DNA from: Elysia chlorotica | Lineage: Eukaryota; Mollusca; Gastropoda; Plakobranchidae | NCBI GenBank assembly: GCA_003991915.1 | Contig: RQTK01000489.1 | Coordinates: 248,390 to 312,389 of the forward strand | Reading direction: 5' to 3' | Length of the DNA: 64,000 bases | In this document: in pieces, positions 56,550 through 64,000 of the stretch | How the letters are laid out: every line of letters starts with the position of its first letter | How positions within the stretch are numbered: the first letter of the stretch is position 1 | The notes under the pieces: generated by a model | Told to the model about the DNA's origin: nothing | The model's input: only the letters and a program-made list of their open reading frames with translations | The model's database searches: none | Position numbers and translations under genes: made by a program

Positions 56550-57221
56550 AAGAATGAAGGTTAAGACTCATAATAATTCTTTGATACAATATGGTCCTGT
56601 GATTGAATCACTGCGTTGCAATGTGTATAAAAAATATTTTCTGCTTTAAAGAGATAAGAGACCCTCTATTTGTTTGTTTAAAAAATCGAAGTTTTACAAT
56701 TTCAGATACGTTCAACTTCAAAATTGTTGTCCTTCAAACGTTAGTATTTAAAGTTATGTATTCCATGAATGGTTTTACTAATATGTTGGTCGGAATTTTT
56801 TTTACCCCGTAGTAGTACATTTATCAAGCTATTACACACACATGTACTCCTGATGAGAAAAAAGAATGAAGATTTAGACTCATAATAATGATAATTTATT
56901 ATATTAGAATTAAAGAAAAAACGTTTTGATATAATATGGTCCTGTGATTAAATCACTGCGTTGCAAGACATATACAAAACATTTATCTAATGTTTTTTCT
57001 TAAATATTATATCGTCTTTTTTTTTTAATCGTATCATTTAAAGAATTGTATTCGATCAAAAGTTTTACAGATACTTTCAAGTTTTCAGTGATTTACGCTT
57101 CAAACGTTAGCATTCAAAACTATGTATTCCATGAATGGTTTGACTAATATGTTGGTCGGAATTTTTTTTACCCCGTAGTAGTACATTTATCAAGCTATTA
57201 CACACACATGTACTCCTGATC
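56550..57221 (+). repeat. Tandem duplication, ~310- and ~360-bp units
   Basis: AAGAATGAAG, GACTCATAATAAT, ATATGGTCCTGTGATT and AAATCACTGCGTTGCAA open both units. A strongly conserved block from ATGTATTCCATGAATGG to ATGTACTCCTGAT closes both (56756-56853 and 57121-57221). The middle differs by indels. Confidence 0.9.
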
Positions 57222-57229
57222 GTGAAGTA

Positions 57230-57730
57230 CATGTAACAATGACTGTTTTTTATGATTGTTTTTTTTTGTGTGTGTATGTTTTTTTTTTGTACCGTGAATC
57301 AGTGCTAAAGTGAAGCATTGAGATAAAAAAGATTGCTGAAATTATACTGTTCTCTAAAAGCCTTATAAAAGCTTACCACCACAATTGAGTCTACAGTTCA
57401 TCTTGATAGTAGTGCTCATGTGGTTCTAAACATTAAATGTAATAATTACTGTAATTATATGCTTTACACTAAATCTGTGTTTAACCTTACAAAAGGGATC
57501 CATTCAGAGAAAATTGTTGCTGAAATTATACTCTGTAGACCTTCTAACTTATCGTTATGATGACGACTATATCTCATGGGGTAAAACATATAATGGACTC
57601 TGTCGATATTTATCATAAGGAGTTGTTGGAGACAAAATGACTATCATTATCATTGTTAAAGATCAGTGTATCGTTTTACAGATTGCATAGACCTTTCGTT
57701 TGTTGCCTCTTTGGCCTTTTCTAAGCAGTA
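57230..57730. other. AT-rich spacer, no gene recognised
   Basis: TGCTGAAATTATACTGTTCT at 57333 recurs as TGCTGAAATTATACTCTGTA at 57519, a short local repeat. Confidence 0.45.
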
Positions 57731-57734
57731 AAAG

Positions 57735-57921
57735 TATCCAGAGAGAGGGAAAGAAGGTTGAGGGCAGAAAGAGCAAAGAGATAGAGAGAGAGAAAGAAAG
57801 AGGGAGAAAAAGAGAGAGAGTAATCCCAGAAATAGAGAGAGAAAGAGAGAGAGCTATAGAGAGACAAATAGAGAGACAAAGAGAGAGACAAAGAAAGAGG
57901 AAGAGAAAGAGGGAGAGAGAT

Positions 57922-57965
<44 letters not shown>

Positions 57966-58045
57966 AGGGGGAGAGAGAGAGAAAGACAGAGAGAAAAGAG
58001 AGAAAGAGAAAGAGAGATAAAGAAAGAAAAGAGAGAGATAAAGAG
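57735..58045. repeat. Polypurine tract (GAGA/GAAAGA)
   Basis: About 300 bp of mostly A/G on the plus strand. The reverse Ser/Leu frames are artefacts. Confidence 0.93.
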
Positions 58046-58049
58046 TTAG

Positions 58050-58842
58050 TCCACAATTAGAAAAACGGGCTCGTAAGCGAAATAAATCTAGAGCAAGTAG
58101 TGGACAAGCAGCAGAAAACGGAATGCTGAATTTCACATAATGATCTATGATAATTTTCTGTATTAGAGATCAAGCAAGTTTTTTCTTTCTTTCTCTTTTT
58201 TTTCGTTTGTTGTTGTCTTTGTACTTGTTTTTTCTGTTCAATATTTTGGTGTTTTTTGTTGGTGTTGTTCGTTTCTTATTGTTTTTGTTGATATTGTTTT
58301 TTGGATGGCTTTTTATGCTTTGTTTTGAGGGGTGGGGGTTGGGGACTATATAGGCGAGCAAAAGTAAAAATATGAGAGAAAAAGAACATACATAGGCACA
58401 CAGAAAGGAAGGAGAGGAAAGAACAAGAAGACAGATAAACAAACACAAATGCGAAAAAAGGATAAGGAGATGCAGATACAGATAAAAATAGAGCAGAATA
58501 TAGGACCAGCTGTTTTAGAAAAGCTTTCTTCTATGGTTATTCTTAGTGATTGACGGTTTATCGATTAAGCTCTCTTCCCTCCTCACTCCCTCCAAAAAGA
58601 GCTCCATAGGGAATGCTACAAAAAAGACCCGAAAACTATAATTGCAGAGAACGAGAAGAGGCGGAAGAGATCGATTGACAGTTATACGAAAATAAATCTA
58701 AGAGGAGAAAAGAGAAACTTCTCCACAGGACGAAAAGGGATTTGGAGGGGGGGGGAGAGAAAGTTTGATAAGTTGAAATAAATAGGCAAAAGAGAAAAGA
58801 AAAGAGACATAAGTATAAATGGATACAGAGAAAGAAGAGTTG
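58050..58842. other. Spacer, T-rich then purine-rich, no gene recognised
   Basis: 58165-58320 is T/G-rich and 58600-58830 is A/G-rich. No coding exon is supported. Confidence 0.5.
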
Positions 58843-58844
58843 AG

Positions 58845-58946
58845 TTAGAGTTTGAGTTGGTTTTAACGTCCAGCGAAATCGCCAGAACTCGAACCATGGA
58901 CCTCCTGCGTCGGAAGCCGATGTTCTACCCCGGGGCTACCGCACAT
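58845..58946 (-). mobile_element. SINE family 1 with internal deletion
   Basis: On the minus strand the head GTGCGGTAGCCCCGGGGTAG, AACATCGGCTTCCGACGCAG, the B box ATGGTTCGAGTTCTGGCG and ATTTCG jump directly to the tail CTGGACGTTAAAACCAACTC. The whole middle of about 150 bp is missing at a short TTCGCT-like junction. Confidence 0.88.
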
Positions 58947-59189
<243 letters not shown>

Positions 59190-59215
<26 letters not shown>

Positions 59216-59931
59216 AGATGGCTGCAGAGATAGACAAATAGAAATATATATGGGTGAAGAAATGTAGATTTTAGAGCAAAGACAACTAAATTGTTATATT
59301 GATATTTACAAAAATGGGCAAAAAGCGGTATAAAATTAATACGACAGAAATCGAAATAATTATTTTAAAATGCATAGAGGGAGGGCCAGAGAAATCCAGG
59401 TAGAAAGCAAAAATGAGAGAAAGAGAAATAGATAGAAATTGAGAATATAATTATGAGAGATAGAAAAGAAAGAGAAAGAGATATTATTTCTTTTGAGGTT
59501 GATTAAGTTTCTTTCCTTATGCTTTTACCCAAAGGTTTAAAAAGGCAACTGTGCATCATTCGTCAACCCCATCTGCTCTCTACCTCACCTAACTCCTCTA
59601 AAAAACAAATACAGGAAACGCCTCTCGAAGAAAAAAGTTGAATGGCAAGAGTTGAAACACAATTAGGATAGGAAAACATGGGACAGCTGTAAATCAAATT
59701 TAGTTTGGAAGGCTTCTGGAACCGAAGGACATAAAATTTGTTGTCTTTTTCTGTGAACGTATTGCGTATATTTTTTGTATAATCAAAGAAGTATTAGATT
59801 AATATAAAAAAGGCCAGAGGAGACAAATACAAAAAACTCGTTTGTACCAGCCTCCATCGGATTAGTACAAAATTGCCATGCTTAACGGAGATTTGTTTGC
59901 AGATGTATGTGTAGCCTTGTAGATGCGTGTT

Positions 59932-59983
<52 letters not shown>

Positions 59984-60770
59984 ATAGATAGTTTGATAGA
60001 TGGCTGCAGAGATAGACAAATAGAAATATATATGGGTGAAGAAATGAGATTTCTAGAGCAAAGACAACTTAAATTGTTATATTGATATTTACAAAAATGG
60101 GCAAAAAGCGGTATAAAATTAATACGACAGAAATCGAAAAATACAAAGAACATGAGATGAAGTTTAGTGACAGGATAAGATAGAGAGAGAAAGAGAGAAA
60201 CATTTTTTTTAAATGAGAGAAAATTTTAGGTAGAAAGTAACATTAGAGAAAAAGAGATTGATAGAAATTGAGAATATATTACAGATAGAAAAGAGAGAGA
60301 AAGAGAGATTATTACCTTAAAGGTTGATTAAGTTTCTTTCCCAATATTTTTCCTCAAAGGTTTAAAAAGGCAAGTGTGCATCATCCGTCAACCCCATCTA
60401 CTCTCTACCTCATCTAACTCCTCTTTAAAAAAACAAATAAACAGGAAACGTTACTCAAAGAAAAAAGTTGAATGGCAAGAGATGTAACGGCTACACAATT
60501 AGGATAGGAAAACATGGGACAGCTGTAAATCAAATTTAGTTTGGAAGGCTTCTAGAACCGAAGGACATAAAATTTGTTGTCTTTTTCTGTGAACGTATTG
60601 CGTACATTTTTTTCTTACAATCAAAGAAGTATTAGATTAATATAAAAAAGACCAGAACAAAGGCATACACAAAAAAAAAAGTTTGTACCAGCCTAAATCG
60701 GATTAGTACAAAATTACCATGCTTAACGGAGATTTGTTTGCAGATGTATGTGTAGCCTTGTAGATGCGTG
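59190..60770 (+). repeat. Tandem duplication, ~740-780-bp units
   Basis: Unit 1 (59190-59930) and unit 2 (59986-60770) share GTTTGATAGATGGCTGCAGA, TAAAATTAATACGACAGAAA, GGTTGATTAAGTTTCTTTCC, CATGGGACAGCTGTAAATCA and AGCCTTGTAGATGCGTGT in order. The offset grows from 783 to 840 bp because of indels. A GATA array at 59933-59985 marks the junction between units. Confidence 0.93.
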
Positions 60771-60774
60771 TCGA

Positions 60775-61205
60775 GGTATATATCCCAATGGATTGGTTAT
60801 GCATGACTGTATGTGTATACGTGAAATTGAAATGCGTGTTTTTTTTTCTTTTTCATTATTTTCCTCTGACATGTATTGGTTATATTTTATAAATAAAATG
60901 TATATGCATGACCATAAAAATTTCGCTATGGGATAATAAAGGTTTATCCAATCTTATAATTATTATCTTTTAAAGAAAAAAAAATGGATATGGTTTGGGT
61001 ATTAGGGTAAGCGCTCTAAGCAGCTCGGATCACTTATGAGTCTTTGATGTAGTCAATTTTATTTTCCTAAGTGTAAATCGACTAAGCTGGGCCTAATAAG
61101 ATAAAAACAAGATAAACGTGTATTCATTCCCAAGGGAAATTTCAATTAGATATACCAGCAACAACATTGACATTGATATGGTATAACACAAGCGTTAATA
61201 ATTTG
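60775..61205. other. AT-rich spacer, no gene recognised
   Basis: AATAAA-type signals at about 60893 and 60942 could be a retroposon or transcript 3' end, but no gene precedes them. Confidence 0.4.
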
Positions 61206-61207
61206 TT

Positions 61208-61208
<1 letters not shown>

Positions 61209-61272
<64 letters not shown>

Positions 61273-61280
61273 TCTCTCAT
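61209..61280. repeat. (CT)n microsatellite
   Basis: A nearly pure CT run of about 70 bp. Confidence 0.97.
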
Positions 61281-61526
61281 ATGAGCTCTTACTAGGATTT
61301 TAGTTAGCTCATCAAGAACAAAAAAATGGCCGATTAACATGGAATAATGTTAAATGGTGCGACAATTTTTGTCATTAAAAGAGAAGTTTCAGGGCGCAAA
61401 CGAAAACTGTTTACTGCAGAACGAAATTATCCTTGTTGAACATGACCCAGCTATTCAAACAACGTGAAATAAGATGATTATTGGGAATTGCCGTTCCATA
61501 TTAATTTCATAATAGCCTGTTTTTTC

Positions 61527-61612
61527 GGTGTCTATGTAATGTGAACGGCTAATAGAGAAATCGTGGTATATTGTTGGTTCTGCGTGGCAGGCTATTTTTG
61601 GGGATCAGTGAC
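61527..61612 (+). mobile_element. Possible SINE family 1 scrap
   Basis: GGTGTCTATGTAATGTGAAC, GGCTAATAGAGAAATCGTGG, TGCGTGGCAGGC resemble the middle of the body. Weak. Confidence 0.35.
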
Positions 61613-61708
61613 TATTTTTTGACAGCTCTTATGATCACCACGTCAGCGATGAGCTAAAGAAATTAGCAAACCAAACCTATAACGGATAAAGCTAGAAAAG
61701 AACATATC

Positions 61709-61789
61709 TCTCTCTCTCTCTATCTCTCTCTCTGTTTCTCTTCCTCCTTCATTCTCATTCTCACCACCTCCAACCCCCCCTCTCTCTCC

Positions 61790-61846
<57 letters not shown>
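61709..61846. repeat. (CT)n pyrimidine array
   Basis: CT repeats with CCTCC and ATTCTC interruptions, ending in a pure CT run. Confidence 0.96.
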
Positions 61847-61848
<2 letters not shown>

Positions 61849-61849
61849 A

Positions 61850-62535
61850 TATTAGAATCTTTATGAGGAATTTTTAACAAAAAAAAAGTCTGTTCACATT
61901 TTTAAATATGTGGGAAGTTTTCAAATCTTCTTGAGACATTTAATCAGGACACATGTGTACTTATCTTTACACATAACTATTTACAACAAATCAAGAGTAA
62001 CTCCCCTTCTGACAGCATCATTAAATGTACCGACCTGTTCGACACAAATACAAGAAAACACAGCAGCCAACATACCCTTTTCTTCTTCTTTTTTTAGTGT
62101 ATTTTTTACTGGGACAACATGCTCTGACATATCAAAGAACAATGGCATCATTTAGATCGATGTAGTTCTTAAACCAGCAGGACACTTTTATAGGATTTTT
62201 TGTGTGTTTATGAAATGGGATGTTCCTAAACCGATTTTAAAACATTAGTTGACAGCTTCTAACATTCAGATGGCCAAAATCGTTCCATGCAGTTATTATC
62301 AATGTCACCGTGTATTGTGACCAGAACACCAGGATAGGGCGATCTTTTGCTTTTTAAGTGCTCCGAAAAGCTGATAAGGTGGGCACCTTGTCGGGTTGCC
62401 CCAAAGAATAAGAAATCTCTTCAAAGCATGCCAGCATGCACGCTGCCTTGTCAGCGGGGGATCAAAGAAATAGCATGACACATGGATAACGTTACAATCC
62501 GGATGCTTAGAATGTGGAACTCCGAGAACAAGTGG
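61850..62535. other. Spacer, no gene recognised
   Basis: The 81-codon frame at 61910-62155 has no ATG-context or domain support. Confidence 0.45.
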
Positions 62536-62537
62536 AA

Positions 62538-62768
62538 AGGGAGCGAGCTGGCTTGAGAGATATAGCGCTCGTCTTCAAATCAAACGATCCGAGTTCTGTA
62601 CCTAATGTGTATGTCAGATTTTGACCATAGTGGTTAAGTTTGTGTTTGTATAACTTGACCAGTTAAACCAGATGACCCGTGTGACAGCACTTAAATTGTA
62701 AGATGATAGTCTTGGGATTCGTCTGCGATATAGCCTAGTCGTTGGCTGTGGACGCTGAGAAACTAAAA
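62538..62768 (+). mobile_element. SINE with variant tRNA-like head, old
   Basis: GGGAGCGAGCTGGCTTGAGA, GATATAGCGCTCGTCTTCAA and a B-box-like ATCCGAGTTCTGTACC form the head. The body keeps GATGACCCGTGTGACAGCAC, TTAAATTGTAAGATGATAGT, CTTGGGATTCGTCTGCGATA and TAGCCTAGTCGTTGGC. Confidence 0.65.
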
Positions 62769-62769
62769 T

Positions 62770-63215
62770 ACAAACTGCGAGGAGGAATAGATCACTGCTT
62801 TATAGGAATGTTTTTTGCGGACTCCGTTTGGTGGTAGTTAGTTCGTCAATTAGTTGCTTAGCTACATGTATGTGCCTAGTCCACAAAATTGGTGATATCA
62901 GGATTTTCGAACAAGATTCTAAACTTCCAATGTATGATCTAGGCCAGGGCAGGGACTGGGCTGCGATGTATATCACCTTGTAATTATTAGTGAACATAAA
63001 TTTTTTAAACGTTTAGACATAGGAATCCACAAAATAAAGCCGAAACTTCTTTTTCAACATACGTTTTTAGATGCTTTGTTCTAACTTCAAGTCGGTAGAT
63101 GTTATCACTATATTATATTAGTTTGTAACATTCACACATACATACATTCTCTTAATATGATGTATATCGGGATCTCAGAATAGGGCTTTCAACCTTGCAA
63201 GTTTTGCCTCTCAAT
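62770..63215. other. Spacer, no gene recognised
   Basis: No supported feature. Confidence 0.45.
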
Positions 63216-63219
63216 TAGT

Positions 63220-64000
63220 TTAAGCCTCTTGATTCCCTGTGGAACATAGGGCTGCAGCAAATCCCCTCCACCGAACTCGGTTTTGGCTGCTCCTCTACAG
63301 CTCGGCCCCTGTACATGTACTACCAGTGGTTTTTGTCTCTGCCTCGGTGCTTCGTCGCCAAGTCTGCTTCGCACTGTCGACCTTTCTTTTTCCTAAGGGA
63401 TTCCACACCAGGGCTTGCGTGGTGCTGTTGGATACAGGTTTTCGAAGCGTGTGGCATATCCAGCCCCATTAATTTTTGCGCTTTTTGATCTCCGCCTCGA
63501 TGGGGGTTTGCTTCGTTCTGCCTCACAGTTCTTTGTTCGGGATACATCTCGGGATAATAATATTATCAGGCCACCTAACGTTGAGGATGTTTCTGAGGCA
63601 TCTGTTGATGAATAATTGCAGTTCACGGCTGTTGGTCTTGGTAACGTGCCATGATTCTGAGCCATAGATTAACGCCGACTTTACGTTGATATTGAAGATC
63701 AGGATCTTGTTTCGTACCGATAGGGCTGCAGACTTCTAGATTGGTGTTAGGGTATTAAAAGTCTATCGAGCCTTATTGATGTGGCATCTGACGTCCTCGT
63801 ATGTTCCTCCGCCTTTACTTATAACACTGCCAGGATAAACAAACTTGTCAACATCTTTGATGATTTCCTGATGCAGCTGCAGTGGGTCTGCCTGTCTGTA
63901 ATTGATTCGTACTGTCTTTCTATCTATCTCAAAAAAGCACCTTTTTTATACCCAGTAATTATAAGATTCATGGCCCATGTTGAATCTGTGATTTCGGTCA
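63220..64000 (-). pseudogene. LINE reverse transcriptase, C-terminal third, decayed, runs past window end
   Basis: The minus strand, with frame changes, reads FVYPGSVISKGGG, LIYGSESWHVTKTNSRELQ, LFINRCLRNIL, RWPDNI, WGWICHTLRKP, LVWNPLGKRK, TWRRSTEAE, RVRWRG and LCSTGNQEA, then TAA (63220-63222). The order (F-x-Y-L/P-G-S, Y-G-S-E-S/T-W, F-x-x-R-C-L-R-x-I, W-x-W-x-G-H-x-L-R-K, W-N-P-x-G-K-R-x-R-G, W-R-x-x-x-E-x-E) is that of the RT-proximal C-terminal domain of a widespread animal non-LTR retrotransposon. Several in-frame stops (for example after INKAR and in PNKEL*G) and frameshifts show it is dead. The catalytic YADD part would lie to the right of the window. Clade not determined. Confidence 0.8.

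Noticed and set aside
57663-58136. 157-codon minus-strand Ser/Leu frame
   Set aside because: Compositional artefact of a polypurine tract.
63239-63667. Plus-strand frames near the window end
   Set aside because: They are antisense to a recognisable LINE reverse transcriptase remnant.

Overview
This window looks like non-coding and intronic DNA from a large, AT-rich animal genome, most likely a lophotrochozoan and plausibly a gastropod mollusc. That placement is an inference from three things: GT-AG gene structure with long introns, a dense tRNA-derived SINE family, and LINE and piggyBac remnants alongside huge GA/CT, GATA/GACA and TAG microsatellites. Nothing suggests a bacterium, phage or plasmid: there are no packed ORFs, operons, ribosome binding sites or CRISPR arrays. 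Most long open frames are microsatellites read as Ser-Leu, Arg-Glu or Thr repeats.

The one convincing gene piece is the first coding exon of a Ras-superfamily GTPase of the Dexras/Rhes (RASD) type at 41897-42232 (+). It has a P-loop, a DTAGN switch II followed by FPAMRRLSI, and a clean AAG|GTGAGT donor. The later exons, which should carry the NKxD and SAK boxes, were not found here. Just upstream is a weak candidate 3' exon on the other strand (41580-41755). At 43.8-45.7 kb the same strand carries an unrecognised, coding-looking 81-codon frame in tandem copies embedded in microsatellites, one copy split by a CTGT array.

Layout. 0-5.5 kb: a LINE reverse-transcriptase tail, a SINE, a 27-bp minisatellite and dispersed repeats. 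5.5-8.5 kb: unique AT-rich DNA. 8.5-13.5 kb: a cluster of SINE and LINE fragments and a tandem duplication. 13.5-22 kb: a CpG-rich patch, TAG and GA arrays, a young SINE, a dispersed repeat family and a strand-asymmetric purine tract of over 1 kb. 22-41 kb: minisatellites, many SINEs (several with target-site duplications), a piggyBac transposase remnant near 35.4-36.0 kb and a 650-bp tandem duplication. 41-46 kb: the genic region. 46-50 kb: an AT-rich stretch rich in homeodomain-like sites, then a 75-bp minisatellite. 50-63 kb: SINEs with different tRNA-like heads, two large tandem duplications and GATA arrays. 63.2-64 kb: a decayed LINE reverse transcriptase running off the end.

The genes do not form a visible pathway. 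The window is best read as the first exon and first intron, or flank, of one small-GTPase gene in a repeat-rich landscape. All repeat alignments were made by eye; no searches were run.
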